Below, piece after piece: positions 22,429 through 31,722 of a stretch of DNA of 64,000 nucleotides. The notes under the pieces were generated by a model. That model worked only from the letters and a program-made list of their open reading frames with translations. It was not told where the DNA came from and made no database searches. A program made the translations under genes and the position numbers. Position 1 is the first letter of the stretch. Every line of letters starts with the position of its first letter. The DNA is from Paractinoplanes bogorensis (GTDB taxonomy: Bacteria; Actinomycetota; Actinomycetes; Mycobacteriales; Micromonosporaceae), in the NCBI RefSeq assembly GCF_018829635.1, contig NZ_JAHKKG010000010.1, positions 248,001 through 312,000 on the forward strand, written 5' to 3'.

Positions 22429-24680
22429 CGGCCGACCAGCGCGGTCGCGTCGTCGGGGGGCAGCGGGCGGTGGAAGTAGAAGCCCTGTCCGATCTCGCAG
22501 CCCATGTCGATCAGGGCGCTCGCCTGCTCGGCGGTCTCGATGCCCTCGGCCACCACGTTCATCTTGAACGCCTCACCCAGGTGCACCACGGCCTCGCACA
22601 CCGAGCGCGCCTCCGGATCGTCGGCGATGCCGGTGACGAACGAGCGGTCGATCTTGAGCACGGTCACCGGCAGGCGGCGCAGGTAGCTCAGCGCCGAGTA
22701 GCCGGTGCCGAAGTCGTCCACGGCCAGCTGGATCCCCAGGTCGCGCAGGGCCTGCAGCCGGCCCACGGTGAGCGGGTCGGGTTGCAGGACGACGCTCTCG
22801 GTGATCTCCAGGGTGAGCCGCTCGGGCGGGAAGCCGGTCTCGTCCAGGATCGCCTCGACGGTCTGCACCAGATCGGCCTGGGCGACCTGCTTGGGCGAGA
22901 GGTTCACGGTCAGTCGCAGCGGTTCGGCGCCCGGAACAGTGGCACGCCAGTCCGCCGCCTCCCGGCAGGCCGCCCGCAGCACCCAGGCGCCGAGCGGCAC
23001 CACGGCCCCGGTCTCCTCGGCCAGGTCGATGAACTCTCCCGGTCCGAGCAGGCCGCGGACCGGGTGGTTCCAGCGGACCAGGGCCTCGAACGCCCGCAGC
23101 TCGCCGGTGGCCAGCGCGACGATGGGCTGGAAGTAGGCCACCAGCTCGTCCTGGGCCACGGCCCGGCGCAGCTCGGCCTCGCGGGCCTTGGTGTCCATCA
23201 CGTCCGAGTAGTACTCGAACCGGGCCCGGCCGCCGCGCTTGGCCGCGTACAGGGCGGTGTCGGCCTGCTGCAGCAGGGTGTCGCCGGACACGTCGGCGTC
23301 GTCCCGGATGGCGACGCCGATGCTCGCCTCGACCATCAGCACGTGCTCGCCGAAGATCACCGGCATCCGGAGCGCCTCCAGCAGCCGGGTGGCGGCCGAA
23401 CCGGCGGCCTCGCGGCTGGGCAGGTGCTGCAGGATGACCGCGAACTCGTCGCCGCCGAGGCGCCCGGCCAGGTCGCCGTCGCGGATCACGGCGCGCATGG
23501 CGTCGGCCGCGGCCAGCAGCACGGCGTCGCCCGCCTCGTGGCCGAACGTGTCGTTGATCGGCTTGAACCGGTCCAGGTCGATGAGCAGGATCGCCGTGTG
23601 CTGCCCGGGGCGCAGCGGCTGGGCCGCGAGCTGTTCCAGGCGCTCGGTGACCTGGATGCGGTTGCCCAGGCCGGTGAGCCCGTCGGTGGCCGCGATCTCG
23701 CGGTTGTCCCGCAGGGCGTGCGACTGCCGGGCCATCACCAGCAGGGTGAGCACGACCGAGCCGAAGATCATTCCGCCGTACGGGTTGATCGGAAGGTGGG
23801 CCGATTCGACGGCGAGCAGAAGGTAGGCGCCCGCCCCGGCCACGTACGGGAGAAGGAAAACCGCACTGCGATCGCGCCGTTTCGGTTCGGGATGGCGCGG
23901 GCGGCGGTACTGCTGGTCGGCCGCCAGCACCAGCAGGAAGCAGCCGGCCAGCCACAGCAGGTCGGGCCAGGAGCCGCCGGTGAAGCCGCCGTTGAGCTGG
24001 ATCCAGCTGTACGACACGTCGGCCGACACGGTCAGGGCGATCGACCCGGCCAGCAGCCGGATCGGGGCCGGCGTCTCGCGCTGGTGCCGCCGCAGCATGG
24101 CGGTCGACATGGCCAGCACGAGCAGCATGTCGCCGACCGGCAGCGCGGCGGTGAAGGTCCGCTGCCACGGCGTGAACCCGGGCGCGTTGAGGATCGGGCC
24201 GAGCAGCAGGAACCAGATGGCCATGAACCCGCCGGCCCCGACGATCAGCGCGTCCAGGGCCAGCTTCTGCCGGTCCCGGCGGCGCCGGTTCTGACCGGGC
24301 AGCATCAGCAGCCCGGCGAACATGAACGGCGAGAAGATCAGCAGGCAGTAGTCCGCGACCGAGGGGTAGTCGCTGGTGAACAGGACGTGCGACTGGACGA
24401 ACCAGGCGATGTGCGCGGCGAGCTGCCAGCCGCAGGCGAGGGTGATCACCCGCCAGGCCCGCCGGGTCCGGGGCTCCTGCCGTTTCGAGAACGCCACCCG
24501 GGCGGCGAGCGTGGTGAACACCAGCGCCAGTGGGATGTAGGTGGCGTCCGAGACCAGCGTGACCGCCTCGGGCCCGCCCCACTCCCCGAAGAACCAGGCC
24601 TGCTGGGCCACGAGCAGAACCGCACAGACGAGTACGCACACGGCACCCGCCCGCCCGGTTCGCATCCAGGTCAGCATCAC
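22383..24680 (-). CDS. Membrane GGDEF-EAL protein (c-di-GMP turnover)
   Basis: A 765-residue protein: seven to nine membrane helices in the first ~310 residues, then GGDEF, then EAL. The diguanylate cyclase signature GRLGGDEF is intact and has an RxxD inhibitory site just before it (RDGD). The phosphodiesterase domain keeps EALVRW, LEITESV, DDFGTGYSALSYL and KIDRSF, so both activities may be functional. The N-terminal helices have no recognised sensor motif. It overlaps the GtrA gene tail-to-tail by 46 bases. Net direction of c-di-GMP change cannot be read from sequence. Confidence 0.93.
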   Translation of the reverse strand: MMLTWMRTGRAGAVCVLVCAVLLVAQQAWFFGEWGGPEAVTLVSDATYIPLALVFTTLAARVAFSKRQEPRTRRAWRVITLACGWQLAAHIAWFVQSHVLFTSDYPSVADYCLLIFSPFMFAGLLMLPGQNRRRRDRQKLALDALIVGAGGFMAIWFLLLGPILNAPGFTPWQRTFTAALPVGDMLLVLAMSTAMLRRHQRETPAPIRLLAGSIALTVSADVSYSWIQLNGGFTGGSWPDLLWLAGCFLLVLAADQQYRRPRHPEPKRRDRSAVFLLPYVAGAGAYLLLAVESAHLPINPYGGMIFGSVVLTLLVMARQSHALRDNREIAATDGLTGLGNRIQVTERLEQLAAQPLRPGQHTAILLIDLDRFKPINDTFGHEAGDAVLLAAADAMRAVIRDGDLAGRLGGDEFAVILQHLPSREAAGSAATRLLEALRMPVIFGEHVLMVEASIGVAIRDDADVSGDTLLQQADTALYAAKRGGRARFEYYSDVMDTKAREAELRRAVAQDELVAYFQPIVALATGELRAFEALVRWNHPVRGLLGPGEFIDLAEETGAVVPLGAWVLRAACREAADWRATVPGAEPLRLTVNLSPKQVAQADLVQTVEAILDETGFPPERLTLEITESVVLQPDPLTVGRLQALRDLGIQLAVDDFGTGYSALSYLRRLPVTVLKIDRSFVTGIADDPEARSVCEAVVHLGEAFKMNVVAEGIETAEQASALIDMGCEIGQGFYFHRPLPPDDATALVGRQFADLGNTNQRAAT

Positions 24681-24716
24681 TGCTCTCTTCGGCCGCAGGG
24701 GTGACCACCTGAGCGG

Positions 24717-25616
24717 CTACGACACCCGGACGGCCGGCAGCTCGGAACGCACCGTTTCCCCCGTGATGTCGCCCGCCGGCAGGTGGCGGGCGTTGGCCCG
24801 GGCGGCGGCCGCGGCGACCCGCAACGCGGTGCCGTGATCGGCCGGGTCGAGCAGCCATTGCGCGGCGAAGCCGGCCAGGAACGCGTCGCCGCTGCCGACC
24901 GGGATGGCACCGTCGATCGCGTCGTGGGTGACGACCAGTTCCCGGCCGTCCTGGCCCAGGTAGCGGGCGCCGGTCGCGCCGCCGGTGACCACCACCGACC
25001 GGGCACCGAGCGCGCGCAGGCCGGCCGGGCCGCCGCCGGTCACCGCCGCGGCTTCGGCCTCGTTCACCTTGACCACGGTGGGTCCGCGCCGGACGGCGGC
25101 GGCGAGGGCCGGTCCGTCCGAGTCGACGATGACCGGGACGCCGGCCGCATGGGCGAGGTCGACCAGCTCGGCCAGCACGTGGTCGCCCAGCCCGGGCGGG
25201 ACCCGGCCGGAGAGCGCGAGCAGGTCGGCCGCGGCGAGCTCGTCGGCCACGGCGGAGCGCACTGACGGCCACACCTCGGGCGGCACCGGCCGTACGGGCT
25301 CGTAGATCTCGGTCAGCACGCCGGCCGCGTCGAGCAGGCACAGGCACTGCCGGGTCTCGGCGCCGCTGTCGAGGAAGCGGACGTCCGACGGGTGGCCGAG
25401 GGCTTTCACCGTACGACCGGTCTCGCCCCCGATCAGCGCGATGGAGCGCACCTCGACGCCGAGCCCGGCCGCCGCCCGCGCCGCGTTGAGCCCCTTGCCG
25501 CCGGCCCGGGCCAGCACCTCGGTCGGCCGGTTGATCGTCCCGGCCGTGAACGTCGGCAGCCAGGCGTAACGGTCGAGCGAGGTGGCCAGCCCGACCACGA
25601 GAAGCCGGCCGCTCAT
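24717..25616 (-). CDS. PfkB-family sugar kinase, 1-phosphofructokinase/LacC-like
   Basis: A 299-residue ribokinase-fold kinase. It starts with a LacC/FruK-like N-terminus (VVGLATSLDRY, INRPTEVLARAGGKGLNAARA) and has the second PfkB signature with catalytic Asp in PVGSGDAFLAGFAAQWL. The resemblance to kinases that add a second phosphate to a hexose phosphate is inference from these segments. It is the last gene of a leftward operon: ABC importer, aldolase, kinase, kinase. The ATG overlaps the previous stop (ATGA). Confidence 0.85.
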   Translation of the reverse strand: MSGRLLVVGLATSLDRYAWLPTFTAGTINRPTEVLARAGGKGLNAARAAAGLGVEVRSIALIGGETGRTVKALGHPSDVRFLDSGAETRQCLCLLDAAGVLTEIYEPVRPVPPEVWPSVRSAVADELAAADLLALSGRVPPGLGDHVLAELVDLAHAAGVPVIVDSDGPALAAAVRRGPTVVKVNEAEAAAVTGGGPAGLRALGARSVVVTGGATGARYLGQDGRELVVTHDAIDGAIPVGSGDAFLAGFAAQWLLDPADHGTALRVAAAAARANARHLPAGDITGETVRSELPAVRVS

Positions 25617-26479
25617 CCGGCCAGCAGCCCGCGATCGGGTACGACGGTCATCGGCCCCTCGGTGCGGACGGCGGCGGCCGCCACCCGCACTCCGGCCCGG
25701 GCCGCGTCGACCGGGTCGGCACCGGCCAGCGCGGCGGCGATGAATCCGGCCGCGAACGAGTCGCCGGCCCCGTCGGTGTCCACCGCGTCCACCTTCAGCG
25801 CCTCGACGTGCACGGACCCGGACGCGTCGGTCACCGTAGCGCCACCCTCGCCGAAGGTGGTGCACACGACCGCGCCCGCGGCCACCAATGCCGATGCGGA
25901 AACCCCGAGCGCCTCGAGCTCGCCCTCGCTGGGCAGCACGACGTGCGCGAGTCCCAGGAGTTCGATCAGCGCGTCCCGGGCCGTCTCGTTCAGCACGTCC
26001 GGTCGTACGTTGGGATCGATCGAGATGGTCGCCCCGGCCGCCCGGGCCCGGCGCACCGCGGCCAGGGTGGTGCCGGCCAGCGGCTCGCCGAAGATCAGGG
26101 CCGAGCCCGACAGGTGCAGCCAGCGGGCCCGCTCGGGCAGATCGCCCAGATGCCGCTCGGTGACCCGGGTCGCGGCCGAACCGTCGACCCGGAAGTCGAA
26201 CGAGCGGTCCGCGCCGTGATAGGTGATGTACGCGGTGGCGGTCGGCGCGTCGTCGATGACCGCGAGGTGCTCGACGTCCACCCCGCCCGCCGCCAGTCCC
26301 CCGGCCATCACCCGGCCGTGCTCGTCGGTCCCGATCCCGCCGACGAAGACGGTCGGTACGCCGAGGCGCCCGGCGACGTAGGCGGCGATCGCGGGCGAGC
26401 CGCTCGGCCAGGGCCCGGTGTACGGCTCGGCGTCCACCCGTTGGAAGGCGACGATCGCCTCGCCCACGATCAGCAACAT
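25613..26479 (-). CDS. PfkB-family carbohydrate kinase
   Basis: A 288-residue ribokinase-family kinase of the fructokinase/2-keto-3-deoxygluconate kinase type: GEAIVAFQRV at the N-terminus, FVGGIGTDEHG in the lid region and TDGAGDSFAAGFIAAAL with the catalytic Asp near residue 245. Together with the neighbouring LacC-like kinase and class I aldolase it suggests a route of phosphorylation, second phosphorylation and aldol cleavage. The substrate is not identifiable. 12 bp downstream of the aldolase gene. Confidence 0.87.
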   Translation of the reverse strand: MLLIVGEAIVAFQRVDAEPYTGPWPSGSPAIAAYVAGRLGVPTVFVGGIGTDEHGRVMAGGLAAGGVDVEHLAVIDDAPTATAYITYHGADRSFDFRVDGSAATRVTERHLGDLPERARWLHLSGSALIFGEPLAGTTLAAVRRARAAGATISIDPNVRPDVLNETARDALIELLGLAHVVLPSEGELEALGVSASALVAAGAVVCTTFGEGGATVTDASGSVHVEALKVDAVDTDGAGDSFAAGFIAAALAGADPVDAARAGVRVAAAAVRTEGPMTVVPDRGLLAG

Positions 26480-26491
26480 GGTTCCCGTCCC

Positions 26492-27343
26492 TTAGCCGGA
26501 GAGCCGCGCGAGCGCCTCGTCGACCGGCATGTCGTCGTGCACGACGCTGCGCAGACCGTCGAGCACGGCGGCCGGACGCTCGGCCCGGAACACCCGCCGC
26601 CCGAACATCACCCCGGCCGCACCCGCCGCGATCGAGTCGGCGGCCAGTTGCAGCGTGCTCTTCTCGTCCTCGCCGCCGGGCCCGCCCGCCACCAGGATCG
26701 GCGCGTAGCAGGTCGAGGCGACCGGGGCGAACGCTTCCACCGACCCATTCCACACGACCTTGACCAGGTCGGCGCCGATGTCGGCGGAGATGCGGCAGTA
26801 CAGGCTGAGCACCTCGGTGCTGAGCGCGTGCTCCCCCTCCGCCTCCAGGGCCGAGCGCGGCTCGATGATGACCGCGACGCCGACCTTGGCCGCGTCGGCC
26901 ACGATCCGGGCGTTGCGCTCGATCTCGGCCCGCTCGAGGGTGCTGTCCCGCTGACCGACGTAGAGGTAGGTCATGACGGCGTCGATGCCGGCCGCGGCCA
27001 CCTCCTCGAGCGAGGCGAGCTGGGCCAGCACGCCTTCGCTACGCCCGTCCGAGCCCGGGGTGTAGATCTTGCGGCCGTGGTTCTTCCAGTCCAGGTGCAG
27101 CACCGCGGCCGGGCGACCGCGGCCGACGTAGAAGTCCTCGAGCAGCGGCAGCATGCCCGGCGAGACCATCACCCCGTCGGCCGCGCCCAGGTGCGCGAAG
27201 GCGGTCTCGATCTCGGCCCGGGTGCGCAGCCCGGACGGCGGGCCGCTCATCACGCCGTGCGAGGCGGCGATGACGACCGATCGGCCGGTGACCGGGTTGA
27301 GCAGGCGTCCGAGGCGGATCTTTTTTCCCGTACGGGAATCCAT
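26492..27343 (-). CDS. Class I aldolase (DhnA/LsrF/FbaB family)
   Basis: A 283-residue TIM-barrel aldolase of the DhnA group, which includes class I fructose-bisphosphate aldolase and LsrF. Seen: ASHGVMSGP (strand 1), the Lys-containing VVLHLDWKNH-like and DLVKVVWNG segments (the latter holding the likely Schiff-base Lys, about residue 198), and C-terminal VAGGPGGEDEKST and GAAGVMFGRRVF. It would split a sugar-phosphate (or bisphosphate) made by the two downstream kinases. ATG with GAGAAGA upstream. Confidence 0.87.
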   Translation of the reverse strand: MDSRTGKKIRLGRLLNPVTGRSVVIAASHGVMSGPPSGLRTRAEIETAFAHLGAADGVMVSPGMLPLLEDFYVGRGRPAAVLHLDWKNHGRKIYTPGSDGRSEGVLAQLASLEEVAAAGIDAVMTYLYVGQRDSTLERAEIERNARIVADAAKVGVAVIIEPRSALEAEGEHALSTEVLSLYCRISADIGADLVKVVWNGSVEAFAPVASTCYAPILVAGGPGGEDEKSTLQLAADSIAAGAAGVMFGRRVFRAERPAAVLDGLRSVVHDDMPVDEALARLSG

Positions 27344-27364
27344 GTCTTCTCTTCTCGAAAGTCG

Positions 27365-28375
27365 TCAGGCGGCGGGGCAGGTGAAGCTGTAGAGGTACTT
27401 CTGCACCTCGGGGCTGTCGAGGTTGTCCTTGGTGGCCACCACGGCACCGGTGGTGATCTTCTTGGTGACCTCCTTGCCGGTGAGCGCGTTGATCGCCTGC
27501 TCGCCGGCGGCCACACCCTCGTCGTAGGGCTTGAGCACGACCTGCGCCGCGACCTCGCCGTCCTGGATCTGCTTGACGCCGGGCGGGTTGGCGTCGAAGC
27601 CGACGATGGTGACCCGGTCGTCCTTGGCCTGGCGCAGCGCGGCGACGGCACCCTCGGTGTTGAACGCGGCGGTCGAGAAGATGCCGATCAGGTCGGGGTT
27701 CGAGGCGACGGTGGCCGAGACGATCGACGACGCCGTCTGCACGCTGTTGTTGCTGTACTGCTGGCCCAGGTCCTTGATCTTCGAGTTGGCCTTGAGGCCC
27801 TCGGCGAAGCCCTTGAACCGGTCGTCGGTGGTGGTGACGCCGGCCGACAGGTTCACCGTGAGCACCGAGCCCGCCTTGTCGCCGAGCAGTTCGAGCAGCT
27901 TGGCCGCGGCGGTCTTGCCGGCCTCGATGTTGTCCGAGGTGACCTCGGCCTCGGCCAGTGACGAGTCCTCGAGCGTGGTGTCGACCAGCACGACCTTGAT
28001 GCCCTGGGCGGTGGCCTGCTTGAGCGGCGCGTAGAGGGCCTTGCTGTCGGTCGGCGCGATGATGATGACGTCCGGCTTCTTGGCCACGACGGCCTGAAGG
28101 ATCGGGATCTGGTCGGTCGGGCTGAACGACTTGGGGGCCTGCACGTCGACGGTGGAGCCGCTGGCCTTGGCCGCCGCCTGCACGCCGCAGGCGACCGAGC
28201 CGTAGTAGGCGTCGTTGGCGACACCCGGGATCAGGGCGATCTTGAAGCCGCCGGTCTTGTCGCCGCCGGCCGCCGTGTCGTCGTTGCCGCCACAGGCGGT
28301 CAGGGCGGTCAGGCTGAGCACCGCGGTCGCGGCGGCCATCCACTTGTATGTACGCATGGGGGGTCCAATCTTCAT
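27365..28375 (-). CDS. Sugar ABC transporter substrate-binding lipoprotein (RbsB type)
   Basis: A 336-residue periplasmic-binding protein, Peripla_BP_4 type. A lipoprotein signal ends at the lipobox LTAC (about residue 27). The body shows the two-lobe pattern with FKIALIPGVANDAYYGSVACG and the hinge GFDANPPGVKQIQDGEVAAQV. It captures a small sugar or polyol for the permease and ATPase encoded just upstream. ATG at 28375 is used because it overlaps the permease stop (ATGA); an internal ATG at 28357 also starts a good signal peptide. Confidence 0.9.
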   Translation of the reverse strand: MKIGPPMRTYKWMAAATAVLSLTALTACGGNDDTAAGGDKTGGFKIALIPGVANDAYYGSVACGVQAAAKASGSTVDVQAPKSFSPTDQIPILQAVVAKKPDVIIIAPTDSKALYAPLKQATAQGIKVVLVDTTLEDSSLAEAEVTSDNIEAGKTAAAKLLELLGDKAGSVLTVNLSAGVTTTDDRFKGFAEGLKANSKIKDLGQQYSNNSVQTASSIVSATVASNPDLIGIFSTAAFNTEGAVAALRQAKDDRVTIVGFDANPPGVKQIQDGEVAAQVVLKPYDEGVAAGEQAINALTGKEVTKKITTGAVVATKDNLDSPEVQKYLYSFTCPAA

Positions 28376-29346
28376 CGTTTGGTGCGGGAACGGCGACGTA
28401 GTTGGTCGAGGTACACGGCGGCGACGAGGACGACGCCGACCGCGAAATCGCGCCAGAAGGAGTTGAGCCCCACGATGACCAGGCCGTTCGCGAGCACGGC
28501 GGGAATCATGGTGCCGACGAGAGTGCCGAACATGGTGCCGACGCCACCGAAGAGACTGGTGCCGCCGATGACGACCGCGGCGATCACCGAGAGGTTGTCG
28601 GTGCCGTGGCCGCTGAGGGTGGTCGAGCCGAACTGGGCGTAACTCATGATTCCGGCCAGCCCGGAGAGCAGACCGGCGATCGCGTAGACGCTGATCAGGT
28701 GCCGGTCGACGTTGATGCCGGCGCGCCGGGCGGCCTCGGCGTTGGAGCCGATGGCGTACGTACGACGGCCGTAGCGGGTCAGTGCGAGGAACAACCCGCC
28801 GATCAGGGCGACGACCAGCGCCACCCAGACCAGCCAGGGCAGACCGAGGAACCGGCCGACCCCGAGGGTGTCGATCAGCTCGTTCGGGACGTCCTTGAGG
28901 TCGTTGCCGTCGGTGATGATCTGGGCCAGGCCCATCGCGGCGCCGAACGAGCCGAGCGTGGTGATCAGGGGTGGCACCCGCATCTTGGTGATGACCAGGC
29001 CGTTGACCACGCCCCAGGCGGCGCCGGCCAGCATCGAGACGACGATCCCGACGATGCTGGCGGCCCAGCCCTGCGGGCCCATCGCGATCATCACCTTGCC
29101 CGCGATGACGCCCGAGAAGACCAGCACCGAGCCGACCGAGAGGTCGACGCCGCCGGTGATCAGCACGAAGGTGGCGCCGACGGCCATCACGATCAGCAGC
29201 GAGGCGTTGATCAGGATGTTGATCAGGTTGGCGCTGGTGAAGAACGCCTCGAAGTCGAGGATCGCGAACAGCGCCACGATCACGAGCAGGATCGCGGTGA
29301 TGTCGGTGGCCGATCCGAGCAGGAGGCGGCGTCGCAGGCTGGTCAT
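28372..29346 (-). CDS. Sugar ABC transporter permease (RbsC type)
   Basis: A 324-residue permease with eight to ten helices, BPD_transp_2 family. Typical segments: VGATFVLITGGVDLSVGSVLVFSG (the RbsC signature), PPLITTLGSFGAAMGLA, and RRTYAIGSNAEAARRAGINV (the EAA-like loop contacting the ATPase). Both ends overlap neighbours by 4 bases, so it is translated with the ATPase and binding protein. Confidence 0.93.
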   Translation of the reverse strand: MTSLRRRLLLGSATDITAILLVIVALFAILDFEAFFTSANLINILINASLLIVMAVGATFVLITGGVDLSVGSVLVFSGVIAGKVMIAMGPQGWAASIVGIVVSMLAGAAWGVVNGLVITKMRVPPLITTLGSFGAAMGLAQIITDGNDLKDVPNELIDTLGVGRFLGLPWLVWVALVVALIGGLFLALTRYGRRTYAIGSNAEAARRAGINVDRHLISVYAIAGLLSGLAGIMSYAQFGSTTLSGHGTDNLSVIAAVVIGGTSLFGGVGTMFGTLVGTMIPAVLANGLVIVGLNSFWRDFAVGVVLVAAVYLDQLRRRSRTKR

Positions 29347-30110
29347 TCCGCTTCCTCGCTGGTGAAGGCGCCGGTCATGGCGCCGACGATCTGTTCCTCG
29401 GTGGTGTCCTTGGTGGTCAGCCGGGCCACCCGGGTGCCCAGGCGGAGCACCTCGATGCGGTCGGAGACGGCCAGCACGTCGGGCAGGCTGTGGCTGATCA
29501 GCACGACCGAGCGGCCGGAGTCGCGCACGCGCCGGATCAGGTCGAGCACGGCCCGGGTCTGCGGCACACCCAGCGCGGCGGTCGGCTCGTCCATGATCAC
29601 CAGCTCGTTGGCCCAGGTGACCGCGCGAGCCACGGCGACGCTCTGCTGCTGGCCGCCGGAGAGCATGGCCACCGGCGCCGCCGGGTCCTTGATGTTCACG
29701 TTGAGATCGGTCAGCACCTGCTGCGCGTGGCCGGCCATCTTCTTGCGATTGAGCACGCCGAACCAGCCCAGCACACCCTTGGCCAGCACCTCGCGGCCCA
29801 GGTAGAGGTTGGCCGCGGTGTCCAGGTCGGGAGCCAGCGCCAGGTCCTGATAGACGGTCTCGATGCCCATGCCGTGGATCTCGCTGGGCGTGCGGCCGGC
29901 GATCGACTGCCCGTGGAAGAGGATCTCGCCCTCGTCCGGGCTGTGCACGCCGCAGATCGTCTTGATCAGCGTGCTCTTGCCGGCACCGTTGTCGCCCATC
30001 AGCGCCACGACCTCGCCCGCGTTGATCGAGAAGCTCGCCCCGCGGAGCGCCTCGACGGCGCCGAAGCGTTTCCGCACCCCGCGCGCTTCGAGCAGTGCGT
30101 TCGTCGTCAC
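29343..30110 (-). CDS. Sugar ABC transporter ATP-binding protein (single domain)
   Basis: A 255-residue ATPase: Walker A GDNGAGKST, Q-loop VYQDLALAPDL, signature LSGGQQQSVAVARA, Walker B VIMDEPTAALG. It is one-domain, unlike two-domain RbsA, as in FrcA-type importers. The start is a GTG at 30110 with GAGGAG 5-6 bases upstream; the frame stays open a further 69 codons into the promoter region, which is not coding. First gene of the leftward importer/aldolase/kinase operon. Confidence 0.92.
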   Translation of the reverse strand: MTTNALLEARGVRKRFGAVEALRGASFSINAGEVVALMGDNGAGKSTLIKTICGVHSPDEGEILFHGQSIAGRTPSEIHGMGIETVYQDLALAPDLDTAANLYLGREVLAKGVLGWFGVLNRKKMAGHAQQVLTDLNVNIKDPAAPVAMLSGGQQQSVAVARAVTWANELVIMDEPTAALGVPQTRAVLDLIRRVRDSGRSVVLISHSLPDVLAVSDRIEVLRLGTRVARLTTKDTTEEQIVGAMTGAFTSEEAE

Positions 30111-30168
30111 AGCTCCTCGTCCTCCCAGTGGCTCGCCGGCTTCGAAGCCCCGCCCTGCCGGCCTCGAA

Positions 30169-30270
30169 AATTCAGAAATCTGCTTGTTGATCGAAGCTAA
30201 GAGCAATGTTTCCAGCGTGTCAAGAGCCCGGCTCAGGGCGTTTTCTCGGTCTTGACAATTCAGCTTTCTG
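30169..30270. promoter_or_regulatory. Divergent promoters with paired AATTCAG-N3-TCTG sites
   Basis: Between the divergent sugar operons are two matching sites, AATTCAGAAATCTG (30169-30182) and AATTCAGCTTTCTG (30257-30270), 88 bp apart. Two TTGACA -35 boxes occur, one per direction: 30252-30257 for the rightward oxidase gene, and the complement at 30218-30223 for the leftward operon (17 bp before TTAGCT). The right site lies between the -35 and -10 positions of the rightward promoter; the left site lies just downstream of the leftward -10. Both are positions for repression, probably by the regulator at 31719. Confidence 0.6.
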
Positions 30271-30315
30271 AAGATTGAGTAGCGCCATCGTTCCACGTCA
30301 ACTAGGGAGTACGTC

Positions 30316-31722
30316 ATGTCCGCTGCCGCGGTGATCGATCAGCTGCGCCGCTCGTTCGGCCCGGACGCGCTGCTCACCGGCGAGGGCGACCTCGACGCCC
30401 GCAGCCACGACACCTGGCCGGTCGCCACGGTGTGGGCCAAGCTCGGCCGCCACCCGCACCGGCCCGACGCCGTGGTGCGGGCCGGCAGCGTGGCCGACGT
30501 GGTCGAGGTGCTCCGGATCGCCGGCGAGACCGGCACCCCGGTCACCGCGTGGGGCCTGGGCTCCTCGGTCACCGGGCAGCCGCTGCCGGTGGCCGGGGGC
30601 ATCGTGCTCGACCTGGCCGGACTGGTCTCCGAGCCGGAACTCGACGAGCTGGATCGCACCGTCACGGTGGCTGCGGGCGTACGGGGAAGCGACCTTGAAT
30701 CCTGGCTCGGTGAGCGGGACCTGACCCTGAACCACTCACCCCAGTCGCTCGGCCGCTCCACCGTCGGCGGCTGGATCGCCACCCGGGCCACCGGCCAGTT
30801 CTCCTCCCGCTACGGCGGTATCGAGGACCTGGTCGTCGGCTATCAGGTGGTGCTGGCCGACGGCACCGTGGCCGACCTGGGCCAGCGCCCGCGGGCGGCG
30901 ATGGGACCGGACCTCAAGGAGTTCTTCCTCGGCTCGGAAGGCACCCTCGGCGTCGTCACCCGGGTGACGCTCAAGGTCTTCGCCCGCCCCGAACTCCGGA
31001 TCACCGAGGCGTTCACGCTGCCGACGGTCGAGGCCGGCCTGGCCGTGATGCGCGAGGTCGTCCAGGCCGGGCTGCGACCGCACCTGGTGCGCTTCTACGA
31101 CATCGACGAGGCTGCCCACGCAGTGCCGGACAGGCCGGCCACGGCACCGGTATTGTTCCTGGGACACGAGGGTCTGGCCGGTGTCGCGACCGCCGAGCAC
31201 GCCGCGGCGACCGCGATCGTGACGGCGCATGGAGGGGCGAGCATGGGGGCGGCACCGGTGGACGCCTGGATGGCGCGTCGCTACGACTTCTCCTCGGTGG
31301 AAAACCTGCTCGCCGAGCCCGGCGGCTACGCCGAGACGGTCGAGGTGGCCAACCTGTGGAGCCGCATCGGCCCGATGTACGCCGAGCTCAAGGAACAACT
31401 GGCGCCGCTGGCCGACGAGGTGCTCGGGCACTTCTCGCACGTCTACGACCAAGGCTCCTCGCTCTACATGATCCTGCTCGGCCGGGCCGCCGACGACGAG
31501 ACCGCGCTGCGCCGGCTCGAGGAGATCTGGGCCCGCGCCATGAAGGTGGTGGTCGCGCACGAGGGCGAGATCTCGCACCACCACGGCGGCGGCCTGGCCC
31601 GGCAGCCGTGGGTCCGGGAGTCGCTGGGCACGGGCTATCCGGTGCTGTCCCGCGTCAAGCAGGCTCTCGACCCGGACCACATCCTCAACCCCGGAAAACT
31701 CGGTTTCGGTACGCGGTCATGA
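30316..31722 (+). CDS. FAD-linked oxidase (GlcD/alkyl-DHAP-synthase-like)
   Basis: A 468-residue flavoprotein of the PCMH/FAD_binding_4 family with a C-terminal FAD-oxidase cap. FAD-site pieces: VTAWGLGSSVTGQPLPVAGGIVLDLAG near residue 75-100, SLGRSTVGGWIATRATGQFSS, and LGSEGTLGVVTRVTLK. The C-terminus has GEISHHHGGGLAR and DHILNPGKLGFG, as in D-lactate/glycolate dehydrogenases and AGPS. It probably oxidises a hydroxy-acid or polyol intermediate in the pathway served by the divergent importer. ATG at 30316 with AGGGAG upstream. The stop overlaps the regulator gene (ATGA). Confidence 0.87.
   Translation: MSAAAVIDQLRRSFGPDALLTGEGDLDARSHDTWPVATVWAKLGRHPHRPDAVVRAGSVADVVEVLRIAGETGTPVTAWGLGSSVTGQPLPVAGGIVLDLAGLVSEPELDELDRTVTVAAGVRGSDLESWLGERDLTLNHSPQSLGRSTVGGWIATRATGQFSSRYGGIEDLVVGYQVVLADGTVADLGQRPRAAMGPDLKEFFLGSEGTLGVVTRVTLKVFARPELRITEAFTLPTVEAGLAVMREVVQAGLRPHLVRFYDIDEAAHAVPDRPATAPVLFLGHEGLAGVATAEHAAATAIVTAHGGASMGAAPVDAWMARRYDFSSVENLLAEPGGYAETVEVANLWSRIGPMYAELKEQLAPLADEVLGHFSHVYDQGSSLYMILLGRAADDETALRRLEEIWARAMKVVVAHEGEISHHHGGGLARQPWVRESLGTGYPVLSRVKQALDPDHILNPGKLGFGTRS

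Noticed and set aside
22470..24704. 744-codon open frame antisense to the GGDEF-EAL gene
   Set aside because: Composition follows the complement of a well-supported gene; no motifs and no ribosome site.
24717..27343. Assigning the kinase/aldolase genes to sulfoquinovose or deoxyribose breakdown
   Set aside because: Kinase and class I aldolase fit loosely, but the isomerase and dehydrogenase markers of those pathways are missing.
25808..27961. 717-codon plus-strand frame across the kinase, aldolase and binding-protein genes
   Set aside because: Antisense shadow of three recognisable genes; no domain seen.
29343..30317. Longer ATP-binding protein starting at 30317
   Set aside because: The extra 69 codons cover both promoters and operators; GTG at 30110 has GAGGAG and fits the family start.
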